Assembly: GCA_003221435.1 (NCBI GenBank)
Contig: QHRS01000026.1
Location: 11,982-32,414 of the forward strand
From: Candidatus Rokuibacteriota bacterium
Lineage (GTDB): Bacteria > Methylomirabilota > Methylomirabilia > Rokubacteriales > CSP1-6
Direction: 5' to 3'
DNA: 20,433 nt
Shown here: piece by piece, positions 6,527 through 13,942 of the stretch
Layout: every line of letters starts with the position of its first letter
How positions within the stretch are numbered: position 1 is the first letter of the stretch
Made by a program: the position numbers and the translations under genes
Notes under the pieces: generated by a model
Databases searched by the model: none
Told to the model about the DNA's origin: nothing
The model's input: the letters and a program-made list of their open reading frames with translations, nothing else

Positions 6527-7545
6527 TCGCGACCTCCCTCCCGTCCCTCGCGCGCGGCTTCTGCCTCGAGCGCAGCCTTGATGTGCTGGTTCAGGTCGGC
6601 GGTCGCCCACTCGCGGGCGACGCGGACGGCGTTCTTGATGGCCTTCACGGGGGAGGCCCCGTGGCAGACGATGGCCGCGCCGTTGATCCCGAGCAACGGC
6701 GCGCCGCCCATCTCCGTGTAATCGACGCGCTTCTTGAAGCGGTCGAACGCCCGCATCGAGAGCGCCGCGCCGAGCTTCGAGCGCAGATCGCGCGTCAGCT
6801 CTTCCTTGATCATCGAGCCGAGCATCTCCGCGAGGCTCTCGGAAATCTTCAGCGCGACGTTGCCGGTGAACCCGTCGGTGACGACGACGTCACAGCGCCC
6901 GTTGTAGATGTCGCGCCCCTCCACGTTGCCGACGAAGTTGAGCGACGAATTCTTCAGCTCGTCGTACGCCTCCTTCGTCAGGTCGTTCCCCTTCCCCTCC
7001 TCCTCGCCGACCGAGAGGAGCCCCACGCGGGGATTGGCGTACCCCAGGATGTCGCGCGCGTACACGTGTCCCATGACGGCGAACTGCTCGAGGTGCTTCG
7101 GCTTGGGATCGACGTTGGCGCCCGCGTCGAGCAGCACGGTGAAGCCGCGGAGATTCGGCAGGACGGCGGCGATCGCGGGACGATCGACGCCGGGCAGCAC
7201 GCCGACGACGAACATGGCGATCGCGAGCGCGGCGCCGGTGTTGCCGGCCGACACAAAGGCGGCGGCTTCTCCGTCGCGCACGAGATCGGCCGCCACACGG
7301 AGCGACGAGTCCCGCTTGCGCCGGAGCGCCTGCGACGGCGACTCTCCCATGCCCACGACCTGCGAGGCGTGCCGGACCTCGGGGGCGAGTCCGTGGGCCT
7401 TGCAGCGGATTAGCTCGCGCTCGATCGCCGCCTTGTCACCTACGAGAATGACCGACGCGTCGTACTCGCGCACGGCCGCGACGGCGCCCTCGACGATTAC
7501 GGCGGGCCCGTAATCGCCGCCCATCGCGTCGACGGCGATTTTCAA
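6523..7545 (-). CDS. plsX: Phosphate acyltransferase PlsX
   Basis: A 340-residue peripheral membrane enzyme that converts acyl-ACP to acyl-phosphate, the donor for PlsY in the first step of phosphatidic acid synthesis. The N-terminus MKIAVDAMGGDYGP is the family hallmark. GESPSQALRRKRDSS and FVSAGNTGA in the first third, and DGFTGNVALKISE in the last third, are conserved blocks. It starts with TTG at 7545, which overlaps the rpmF stop (TTGA). It also overlaps fabH by 4 nt, so translation is probably coupled along rpmF-plsX-fabH, the classic bacterial order. The assignment is secure. Confidence 0.97.
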   Translation of the reverse strand: MKIAVDAMGGDYGPAVIVEGAVAAVREYDASVILVGDKAAIERELIRCKAHGLAPEVRHASQVVGMGESPSQALRRKRDSSLRVAADLVRDGEAAAFVSAGNTGAALAIAMFVVGVLPGVDRPAIAAVLPNLRGFTVLLDAGANVDPKPKHLEQFAVMGHVYARDILGYANPRVGLLSVGEEEGKGNDLTKEAYDELKNSSLNFVGNVEGRDIYNGRCDVVVTDGFTGNVALKISESLAEMLGSMIKEELTRDLRSKLGAALSMRAFDRFKKRVDYTEMGGAPLLGINGAAIVCHGASPVKAIKNAVRVAREWATADLNQHIKAALEAEAAREGREGGRE

Positions 7546-7724
7546 GCGCCTTCGACCGTGACGATCTCCCGTCCCTTGTAGTAGCCGCAGTGCGGACAGA
7601 CGCGATGCGGCAGCTTCGGCTCACGGCATTGCGGACAGACGGACCGTGCGGGCGCGCCCAGCGTGTAGTGCGTGCGGCGCTTGCGCCCGCGGGTCTTGGA
7701 GTGGCGCCGTTTTGGAAGGGGCAT
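7542..7724 (-). CDS. rpmF: 50S ribosomal protein L32
   Basis: A 60-residue basic ribosomal protein. It begins MPLPKRRHSKTRGRKRR, the standard L32 start, and holds a zinc ribbon with Cys30, Cys33, Cys43 and Cys46 (the C+ form), ending CGYYKGREIV. The ribosome site TAGGAG lies about 9 nt before the ATG and includes the stop codon of yceD. It overlaps plsX by 4 nt. The yceD-rpmF-plsX order is widely conserved and ties ribosome assembly to lipid synthesis. Confidence 0.98.
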   Translation of the reverse strand: MPLPKRRHSKTRGRKRRTHYTLGAPARSVCPQCREPKLPHRVCPHCGYYKGREIVTVEGA

Positions 7725-7736
7725 GACGAGTCGCTC

Positions 7737-8252
7737 CTATTTGGACGGGAGTCGGGCGGCCAGGTCCTTCAGGACGGCAAACCGCAGGTCCGATGGTTTC
7801 ACTGCACAGGCGCATTCCACGAGGTTCCGGTTCCCACCGCACACGGGGCACAGGCCACGGCAACCCTCTCGGCAGAGCGGCTTCATCGGAAGCTCGAGGG
7901 TCGTTTCGGTCTCCACGACCTGCGCCAGGTTCAGCATGTCGTCGGCGTAGAAATCGATCTCGAGGTCATCGGACGCCAGCTCGACGTCCTCCTTGCCCGG
8001 CACCCGCTTCGGCGCGAAACGCGCATCGATCGGGAGCTCGACCCGGAGCGGAAAGCGCTCGAGGCACCGCCCGCAGACCTGGGGCACGCTGGCCTCGACC
8101 TGTCCGCGGACGAAGACGTCGGCGTCGTCCTTCTCGACGAAGAGCGAGAGCCGTAGAAGGCGCCACGAGGAGTCGTGGTACGGCTCCGGGAGCACGTCCA
8201 CTCCTTGGATCGAGAGGCCCTCTGCCGGAATCTCCGACACTCGAATCAGCAT
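7737..8252 (-). CDS. yceD: DUF177 (YceD) family protein
   Basis: A 171-residue member of DUF177, which almost always sits directly before rpmF; plant homologues are linked to chloroplast 23S rRNA accumulation, and the exact biochemical role is not settled. The family cysteines are present: Cys60 and Cys63 in CGRCLERFP, and the C-terminal set Cys127, Cys131, Cys135, Cys138, Cys147 and Cys149 around CRGLCPVCGGNRN, probably metal-binding. I chose ATG 8252 (MLIRVSEIP); a longer frame to 8336 would run through the promoter found at 8308-8336. The ribosome site is weak. It is the first gene of the operon and has a leader of about 50 nt. Confidence 0.9.
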   Translation of the reverse strand: MLIRVSEIPAEGLSIQGVDVLPEPYHDSSWRLLRLSLFVEKDDADVFVRGQVEASVPQVCGRCLERFPLRVELPIDARFAPKRVPGKEDVELASDDLEIDFYADDMLNLAQVVETETTLELPMKPLCREGCRGLCPVCGGNRNLVECACAVKPSDLRFAVLKDLAARLPSK

Positions 8253-8307
8253 TGGCTCGAATCTCGTAAAAGCCCGACAATAAAGGTCTTTTCTCTTATG
8301 CGGAGCC

Positions 8308-8336
8308 AGTATATCGGCCGGGATGGGCAAAGTCAA
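8308..8336 (-). promoter_or_regulatory. Sigma70-type promoter of the yceD-rpmF-plsX-fab operon
   Basis: On the minus strand TTGACT (8336-8331), a 17-nt spacer and TATACT (8313-8308) give a near-consensus vegetative promoter, in a locally AT-richer stretch. Transcription should begin near 8301, giving a leader of about 48 nt before yceD. A signal this close to consensus is rare by chance in such GC-rich DNA. Confidence 0.85.
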
Positions 8337-8387
8337 GGCATTTGGCCCTCTTGCTGCGTGTGCTACCCTTGCTCAGGGAGACGGGCC

Positions 8388-9239
8388 ATGTCGAACATGC
8401 TGAAAACGGGTATGCTCCTCGGAGTCCTCACCGCCCTCTTCGTGGTCATCGGGTACGGGCTTGGCGGTCAGCAGGGGATGGTCGTGGCCTTCGGGCTGGC
8501 GTTCCTGATGAACGTCCTCAGCTACTGGGTCTCGGACAAGATCGTGCTAGCCATGTACGGCGCCAAGCCGATCTCCGAGGCCGAGGCGCCGCGCCTGTAC
8601 GCGATCGTTCGTCGGCTCGCCACGCGGGCCCAGATCCCGATGCCCCCCGTGTACCTGATTCCGACCGACACGCCCAACGCCTTCGCGACCGGACGCAATC
8701 CGGAGCATGCGGCGGTGGCCGTCACCGAGGGCATCATGCGGATCCTGGACGAGGACGAGCTGGAAGGGGTGCTCGCCCACGAGCTGTCGCACGTCAAGAA
8801 CCGCGACGTGCTCATCGCGACCATCGCCGCAACGCTCGCCGGCGCGATCACCTACCTCGCCCACATGATGCAATGGGCCGCGATCTTCGGGGGCGGCCGG
8901 ACCTCCGACGACGACGAACGCGGCGGCAGCGCCATCGGCATGCTGTTCATGGCGGTCATCGCGCCGGTCGCCGCCTTGCTCGTCCAGCTCGCGGTGTCGC
9001 GGGCGCGGGAATACCAGGCGGATGCCTCCGGCGCGCGCCTGGCGGGTCGCACGTGGGGCCTGGCCAAGGCGCTCGAGAAGCTCGAGACGGCCTCGCGGGC
9101 GGCGCCGATGGAGGCGAACCCCGCGACAGCGCACCTGTTCATCGTCAATCCGCTCAGCGGCCAGACGTTGATGCGCCTCTTCTCGACGCACCCGCCGATC
9201 GAGGAGCGCATCGCACGCCTCCACGCGATGCGGATGTAG
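8388..9239 (+). CDS. htpX: HtpX family membrane zinc metalloprotease
   Basis: A 283-residue M48 protease of the inner membrane that degrades misfolded membrane proteins. HELSH at 131-135 supplies the zinc ligands and catalytic Glu; Glu208 in SRAREYQAD is the third ligand. Two N-terminal transmembrane helices (about 8-24 and 31-48) and two further hydrophobic segments (about 142-160 and 183-203) match HtpX topology. TDTPNAFATGR at 93-103 and the C-terminal FSTHPPIEERI at 265-275 are family blocks. I chose ATG 8388 because AGGGAG lies 7 nt upstream; the frame reaches back to 8175 but that part lies over yceD and the promoter. It is transcribed away from the fab operon. The assignment is secure. 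Confidence 0.95.
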   Translation: MSNMLKTGMLLGVLTALFVVIGYGLGGQQGMVVAFGLAFLMNVLSYWVSDKIVLAMYGAKPISEAEAPRLYAIVRRLATRAQIPMPPVYLIPTDTPNAFATGRNPEHAAVAVTEGIMRILDEDELEGVLAHELSHVKNRDVLIATIAATLAGAITYLAHMMQWAAIFGGGRTSDDDERGGSAIGMLFMAVIAPVAALLVQLAVSRAREYQADASGARLAGRTWGLAKALEKLETASRAAPMEANPATAHLFIVNPLSGQTLMRLFSTHPPIEERIARLHAMRM

Positions 9240-9270
9240 CCGCTCCGGCGCCCCCAGAGCCCGCGCTTCC

Positions 9271-9299
9271 TTGACCGGTCCCGCTCGATGCGGGACAAT
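9271..9299 (+). promoter_or_regulatory. Sigma70-type promoter of the ccm operon
   Basis: TTGACC (9271-9276), a 17-nt spacer and GACAAT (9294-9299) fit a vegetative promoter placed 15 nt before the ccmA ATG. Transcription should begin around 9306, so the leader would be only about 9 nt. The GAGG at 9310-9313 is one base from the ATG, too close for a normal Shine-Dalgarno, suggesting nearly leaderless initiation. Confidence 0.6.
9278..9296. promoter_or_regulatory. Perfect inverted repeat over the ccm promoter
   Basis: GTCCCGC (9278-9284) and GCGGGAC (9290-9296) form a perfect 7-bp dyad with a 5-nt centre. It fills the promoter spacer and enters the -10 box, so it could be an operator. It could instead be an htpX terminator stem, but no T-run follows it. 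Confidence 0.4.
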
Positions 9300-9314
9300 C
9301 GGCTGGTTTGAGGC

Positions 9315-10034
9315 ATGGCCGCTGATCCCGCCGTCCGTGTGATCGACCTGCGAAAGGCGTTCGGCACGACGCTCGTGCTTGACGGCATCAGCCTCGAGGT
9401 CCGACCCGGGGAGGCGGTCGCGCTGCTCGGCGCGAACGGCGCCGGCAAGACGACGCTGCTGAAGATCCTCGCCACGCTCTGGCGCCCCACGCGGGGCACG
9501 GCCACGGTCGCCGGGTTCGATTGCGCGCGGCAACCGGAGCGCGTGCGGGAGCGCGTCGGCCTCGTCGCGCACGGAACGCTGGTCTACGACGATCTCACCG
9601 CACTCGAAAACCTCCGCTTCTGGAGCGTGCTCTCGGGCGCGACCGTCGGCACGTCGGATCTCCGGGACGCGCTCGCCGCAGTGGAGCTGGAGCCGTTCGC
9701 GGACGAGCGCGTGCGGAGCCTCTCGGCCGGGATGAAGCGACGGCTGTCGCTCGCTCGCGTCGTGCTGGCGCGCCCGGAGGTCATGCTGCTGGACGAGCCG
9801 TCCGCCGGTCTGGACCCGCAGGGCAAGAAGTGGCTGGAGGAATACCTGCAGGTCTTCAAGGCGCGTGGAGGGGCGATCCTGATGGCGACGCACAGCTTCG
9901 GTCGGGGACTGAACGTCGCCGATCGAATCGTGATCCTGGCGGGCGGGCGCATCGTGCTCGAGAGGCCGCGCACGACGCTGACGCCCGACGAGCTGGCGCG
10001 GCTGTACGCGCTGCACACGGAGGACGGGCCGTGA
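9315..10034 (+). CDS. ccmA: Haem exporter ATP-binding protein CcmA
   Basis: A 239-residue ABC ATPase that works with CcmB, CcmC and CcmD; ATP hydrolysis frees haem-loaded CcmE from the complex. Walker A is GANGAGKT at 39-46, the signature is LSAGMKRR at 136-143 (SAGMKRR in place of the usual SGGQ) and Walker B is LLDEPSAGLD at 158-167. MATHSF near the end holds the switch His. The length is usual for CcmA, slightly longer at the C-terminus. It is the first gene of the ccm operon and overlaps ccmB by 4 nt (GTGA). The neighbours make the Ccm assignment secure although ABC ATPases are alike. Confidence 0.94.
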   Translation: MAADPAVRVIDLRKAFGTTLVLDGISLEVRPGEAVALLGANGAGKTTLLKILATLWRPTRGTATVAGFDCARQPERVRERVGLVAHGTLVYDDLTALENLRFWSVLSGATVGTSDLRDALAAVELEPFADERVRSLSAGMKRRLSLARVVLARPEVMLLDEPSAGLDPQGKKWLEEYLQVFKARGGAILMATHSFGRGLNVADRIVILAGGRIVLERPRTTLTPDELARLYALHTEDGP

Positions 10035-10708
10035 GGTTCGCGCGCCGCGCCTGGATCGTCGTGTGGAAGGACCTCACGATCGAGGGGCGCTCCAAGGAGA
10101 CGCTGAACGCGCTCCTCTTCTTCTCGCTCCTGCTCCTCTTTCTCTTCCAGTTCGCGCTCGGGCCCGACCGTGAACGGCTCGCGTCCGTGCTGCCGGGCCT
10201 GCTCTGGCTCGGGTTCATCCTGAGCGGGCTGCTCGGTCTCGGCCGGACGTTCGTCGGCGAGCGCGAGAACGACTGCTGGGACGGCTTGCGCCTCGCGCCC
10301 GGCGACAAATCCGCCATCTACCTTGGCAAGCTCGCCGGAAACCTGTTGCTGATGCTCCTGGTCGAGACCACTCTGCTCGCGCTGTTCGCGGTCTTTTTTA
10401 ACGTCGACATCGGCCCGGCGGCCCCAGGCCTCGCGCTCGTCGTCGGCCTCGGCACGATCGGGCTCGCCGCGATCGGCACGCTCTTCGCCGCGATGACCGC
10501 GCAGGTCCGGGCGCGGGAGCTGCTGTTCCCGGTCCTCCTGCTCCCCGTCCAGGTGCCGGTCTTGCTCGGCACCGTCAAGGCGACCGAGGCGGTGCTGCTC
10601 GGCGAGCCGCTCGGGGCCGTGGCGCACTGGCTCAGGCTGCTGGCCGCGGCGGACGTCGTATACGTGGCGATCGGCGTCCTCACGTTCGACTTCATCCTCG
10701 ACGGATGA
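10031..10708 (+). CDS. ccmB: Haem exporter membrane protein CcmB
   Basis: A 225-residue integral membrane partner of CcmA. It begins VRFARRAWIVVWKDLTIEGR, where the W-K-D-L and E-x-R-S-K segment is typical of CcmB, and it has about six hydrophobic helices. LGRTFVGERENDCWDGLRLAP at about 73-93 is the conserved cytoplasmic loop. The GTG start at 10031 overlaps the ccmA stop, and a longer frame from 9521 is a shadow across ccmA. The gene ends 4 nt before ccmC. Length and position match the family well. Confidence 0.94.
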   Translation: MRFARRAWIVVWKDLTIEGRSKETLNALLFFSLLLLFLFQFALGPDRERLASVLPGLLWLGFILSGLLGLGRTFVGERENDCWDGLRLAPGDKSAIYLGKLAGNLLLMLLVETTLLALFAVFFNVDIGPAAPGLALVVGLGTIGLAAIGTLFAAMTAQVRARELLFPVLLLPVQVPVLLGTVKATEAVLLGEPLGAVAHWLRLLAAADVVYVAIGVLTFDFILDG

Positions 10709-10712
10709 CCGC

Positions 10713-11360
10713 TTGACGCGTGCGCTCGGCTGGCTGGCGACCCTCGGTCTCATCGGCGGCCTCGTCATGGGGTTCGGCGTCGCGCCGCGCGAGGTCACGC
10801 AGGGCAACGTCCAGCGGATCATGTACCTCCACGTGCCGACGGCGTGGGTCGCGTACCTGGCGTTCGGGATCGTGTTCTTCGCCTCGATCGGGTACCTCTG
10901 GACGCGCTCCGACGCGGCAGACCGGCTCGCGCGGGCGTCGGCCGAGGCGGGCGTGATCTTCACCGGTGTGACGATCACCGCGGGATCGATCTGGGGGAAG
11001 CCCACGTGGGGGACGTGGTGGACGTGGGACGCGCGGCTCACGAGCGCCGCGATCATGTTCGTCATGTACCTCGGCTATCTGCTCCTGCGGGGCATCATCG
11101 AAGAGCCCGAGCAGGCGGCGCGCTATAGCGCGGTGCTCGGCATCGTCGCCGCGCTGGACGTCCCGCTGGTCCATTTCTCGGTGTACTGGTGGCGGACGCT
11201 GCACCAGCCACCGACGGTCATGAAGCCGGGGCCGGTCAACATGCCCCCGGCCATCCTTGCGGCGCTGCTCGTCAACGTCGTCGCCTTCACGCTGCTCTAC
11301 ACGTACTTCGTCGTAAAGCGGGTCAACACGCTTCGCCGCGAGCATGAGGTGCTCGCGTGA
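10713..11360 (+). CDS. ccmC: Haem-handling protein CcmC
   Basis: A 215-residue membrane protein that presents haem to CcmE at the periplasmic face. The tryptophan-rich WGTWWTWDARLTS at 99-111 is the haem-binding WWD signature. His40 (MYLHVPTAW) and His164 (WRTLHQPP) correspond to the axial haem ligands known for E. coli CcmC. Six hydrophobic segments are visible. The start is TTG at 10713; an ATG at 10705 is in another frame and stops at once. The stop shares one base with the ccmD start (TGATG). The assignment is secure. Confidence 0.96.
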   Translation: MTRALGWLATLGLIGGLVMGFGVAPREVTQGNVQRIMYLHVPTAWVAYLAFGIVFFASIGYLWTRSDAADRLARASAEAGVIFTGVTITAGSIWGKPTWGTWWTWDARLTSAAIMFVMYLGYLLLRGIIEEPEQAARYSAVLGIVAALDVPLVHFSVYWWRTLHQPPTVMKPGPVNMPPAILAALLVNVVAFTLLYTYFVVKRVNTLRREHEVLA

Positions 11361-11509
11361 TGGCCGACAACTGGCAGTTCGTGGCAGCGGCGTACGGGCT
11401 GGCGGCCGCGGTGCTCGGCGGCTACTGGCGGCGGCTCGTACGCCTCGACCGCAAGCTCGCCGCGGCCCAGGTCCGCCGCCGGAATCGCCCCGCCGACAAA
11501 ATACAATGA
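11360..11509 (+). CDS. ccmD: Haem exporter small subunit CcmD
   Basis: A 49-residue protein starting MADNWQFVAAAYGLAAAVLG. One hydrophobic helix (about 7-23) contains the family F-V-x-x-A-Y-G pattern and is followed by YWRRLVRLDRKL, the basic cytoplasmic stretch typical of CcmD. It starts on the last base of the ccmC stop and ends 48 nt before ccmE. CcmD holds CcmE in the CcmABC complex so that holo-CcmE can be released. It is too short for most length cut-offs and easily missed; the position between ccmC and ccmE and the AYG motif support it. Confidence 0.9.
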   Translation: MADNWQFVAAAYGLAAAVLGGYWRRLVRLDRKLAAAQVRRRNRPADKIQ

Positions 11510-11557
11510 AGCGATCTCCGTCCCCCGACGGCGGGGCGTCGGACCGTCCTGGTCTCG

Positions 11558-12004
11558 ATGAACCGCAACGCTAAGTTCATCGCCGGCGGCGGTGTCATCG
11601 CGGCGGCGCTCGCCTACATGATCTACGCGGGGGTCACCCAGTCCGCCGTATACTTCATCACTCCGTCGGAGCTCCGAGCGGCGCCGGTGTCCGGGAAGGC
11701 GTACCGTCTCGGTGGGATCGTCGTACCCGGATCGGTCCAGTGGAATCCCGCCAGCCTCGAGCTGGCGTTCACGCTCTCCGATGGCAGGGGGAGCGTTCCC
11801 GTGCGGCACAGGGGCACGCCCCCCGATCTCTTTGGTGAGGGTCGCGGGGCAGTTGTCGAGGGCAACTGGTCGCGGGAAGGACACTTCACCGCGTCGCTGA
11901 TCATGGCCAAGCATTCCGAGGATTACAAGGCGCCGCGCGGCACGTCAGGGGCGGGCTACCAGGACCTGATCCGCACGCTCGAGAAGGACGGGTCGTCACG
12001 ATGA
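11558..12004 (+). CDS. ccmE: Cytochrome c-type haem chaperone CcmE
   Basis: A 148-residue membrane-anchored periplasmic protein that binds haem covalently and passes it to CcmF. An N-terminal anchor (about 7-25) is followed by an OB-fold domain with YFITPSEL and RLGGIVVPGSV. The haem-binding His119 and the axial Tyr123 are in AKHSEDYKAP (117-126), matching the H-x-x-x-Y form. DLFGEGRGAVVEG at 90-102 is conserved. ATG 11558 has no clear Shine-Dalgarno. The stop overlaps the ccmF start by 4 nt (ATGA). The assignment is secure. Confidence 0.96.
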   Translation: MNRNAKFIAGGGVIAAALAYMIYAGVTQSAVYFITPSELRAAPVSGKAYRLGGIVVPGSVQWNPASLELAFTLSDGRGSVPVRHRGTPPDLFGEGRGAVVEGNWSREGHFTASLIMAKHSEDYKAPRGTSGAGYQDLIRTLEKDGSSR

Positions 12005-13941
12005 TCTCCGATATCGGCCATGGCGCGCTGGCGGTCGGCACCGTGCTCGCGGTCTACGGCAGCATCGCATCGGGCGTCGGGGCCCGCACGGGCCGGCCGG
12101 CGCTGATCGAGTCCGCGCAGTATGCGGCGCTCGCGGTCTTCACGCTGGTCACCGGGTGCCTGCTGCTGCTCTCCTACGCGTTTCTCACGTTCGATTTTTC
12201 GGTCCGGTACGTCGCCCAGCAGACGAACCTGAGCACGCCGTTCTACTACCGGATCACCGCGGTGTGGGGCGCGCTCGAGGGCTCGATCCTGCTGTGGACC
12301 TGGATGGTGACGCTCTACACCCTGCTCGTCGTGCTGCGGCACCGGGCCCAGCGCGACCTGTATCCGTGGGTGCTGTCGGTCATGCTCGGCATCGCCGCCT
12401 TCTTTCTGCTCGTGATGACGATCCCGGCGCCGCCGTTCGAGCGGCTCACGCCCGTCCCGCTGGACGGCCGGGGGTTGAACCCGCTGCTCGAGGACACCGG
12501 AATGATCACGCATCCGGTGGCGCTTTACCTCGGCTTCACGGGGTTCTCGGTGCCGTTCGCCTTCGCGCTCGCGGCGCTCATCACCGGTCGCGTCGGCGAC
12601 GCGTGGATCACGATCACGCGGCGCTGGACCATCATCGCCTGGTACTTCCTGTCGCTCGGGCTGCTCATCGGGGGCTGGTGGAGCTACCACGTGCTCGGGT
12701 GGGGCGGGTACTGGGCCTGGGATCCCGTCGAGAACGCCGCGTGCATGCCGTGGCTGACCGGAACGGCGTTCCTGCACTCGGCGATGATTCAGGAGCGCCG
12801 GCGGATGCTCAAGCTCTGGAACATCTCGCTCGTGATCCTGACGTTCAGCCTGACGATCTTCGGCACGTTCCTCACGCGGTCGGGCATCATCGCGTCGGTG
12901 CACGCGTTCACGCAGGGCTCGATCGGCGTCTTCTTCCTCGCGTTCCTGGCGATCGTGCTGCTGACCGCCTTCGGCTTGCTCGCGTGGCGCTGGGACCGGC
13001 TGCGGGCGGAGGGCGAGCTCGACTCGGCACTCTCGCGCGAGTCGGCGTTCCTGCTGAACAACGTCTTCCTCGTGGCGGCGGCGTTCACGGTGTTCTTCGG
13101 GACCGTTTTCCCGCTGCTGAGCGAGGCGATGCGCGGCGTCAAGGTCAGCGTGGGCGCGCCGTTCTTCAACCAGGTCAACGTGCCGCTGTTTCTATCGCTG
13201 ATCTTCCTGATGGGCGTCGGGCCGCTCATCGCCTGGCGTCGCGCGTCGGTCGAGAACCTCAAGCGAAACTTCCTCGGGCCCGTGCTGGTCGGGGTGGCCG
13301 CCGCCGCGGCGCTGCACGTCGTCGGCGTCCGGTCGGCTCTGGCGCTGCTCTCGCTCGGCCTGACGGTGTTTACCACGGCAACGATCGTGCTCGATTTCTC
13401 CCGGGCCGCCCGCGCCCGGATGCGCGCCGGCTCCCGCTTCCTGCCGGCGATCGCCACGCTGCTCCTGCACCACAACCGCCGGTACGGCGGCTTCGCCATT
13501 CACCTCGGCATCCTGATCGTCGCGGTCGGCGTCACGGGCTCGCAAGCGTGGTCCGTGCAGACCGAAGCGACGCTGAGGCACGGCGAGGCCGTCCATCTGG
13601 CCGGCTACCAGGTGCGCTTCGACGGCCTCTCGGCCGAGGAGGACTCGACCCATGCGACGGTGATCGGTACGTTCACAGTCTCCAACGGACACGGAACGCC
13701 GACCGTGATGCGCCCGAGCAAGAAGTTCTATCCGCAGGAGTCGTCGCCGATCGCGGGCGTCGATTACCGCATGGGCCTTCGGGAGGACCTCTACCTCGTC
13801 CTCGGCGACTTCGCTCGGGACGGGTCGCAGGCGACGGTGAAGGCGCACGTGAACCGGCTCGTGAGCTGGATCTGGATCGGCGGGCTCGTGCTCACGCTCG
13901 GCGCGATCCTCGCGATCGTCCCCGATCCCCAGCGCGCGTAG
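12001..13941 (+). CDS. ccmF: Haem lyase subunit CcmF
   Basis: A 646-residue polytopic membrane protein that takes haem from CcmE and attaches it to apocytochrome c. The WWD domain, WWSYHVLGWGGYWAWDPVE, is at 226-244. Candidate haem-ligand histidines are His171 (GMITHPVALY), His259 (AFLHSAM) and His301 (SVHAF). There are about 14-15 hydrophobic helices with a large periplasmic domain at about 515-620 before a final helix. The length is normal for CcmF. It overlaps ccmE by 4 nt and ends 1 nt before ccmG. The assignment is secure. Confidence 0.97.
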   Translation: MISDIGHGALAVGTVLAVYGSIASGVGARTGRPALIESAQYAALAVFTLVTGCLLLLSYAFLTFDFSVRYVAQQTNLSTPFYYRITAVWGALEGSILLWTWMVTLYTLLVVLRHRAQRDLYPWVLSVMLGIAAFFLLVMTIPAPPFERLTPVPLDGRGLNPLLEDTGMITHPVALYLGFTGFSVPFAFALAALITGRVGDAWITITRRWTIIAWYFLSLGLLIGGWWSYHVLGWGGYWAWDPVENAACMPWLTGTAFLHSAMIQERRRMLKLWNISLVILTFSLTIFGTFLTRSGIIASVHAFTQGSIGVFFLAFLAIVLLTAFGLLAWRWDRLRAEGELDSALSRESAFLLNNVFLVAAAFTVFFGTVFPLLSEAMRGVKVSVGAPFFNQVNVPLFLSLIFLMGVGPLIAWRRASVENLKRNFLGPVLVGVAAAAALHVVGVRSALALLSLGLTVFTTATIVLDFSRAARARMRAGSRFLPAIATLLLHHNRRYGGFAIHLGILIVAVGVTGSQAWSVQTEATLRHGEAVHLAGYQVRFDGLSAEEDSTHATVIGTFTVSNGHGTPTVMRPSKKFYPQESSPIAGVDYRMGLREDLYLVLGDFARDGSQATVKAHVNRLVSWIWIGGLVLTLGAILAIVPDPQRA

Positions 13942-13942
13942 C

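Noticed and set aside
8253..8336. Upstream start for yceD at 8336
   Set aside because: It would place codons across the -35 and -10 boxes, and the extra residues do not resemble DUF177.
8342..8369. Possible htpX promoter TTGGCC-16-TACCCT with TG before the -10
   Set aside because: Only about half of the -10 bases match consensus; too weak to call without start-site data.
11525..11542. 6-bp hairpin (CCGACG/CGTCGG) between ccmD and ccmE
   Set aside because: It is short, without a T-run, and such stems are common by chance in DNA of this composition.
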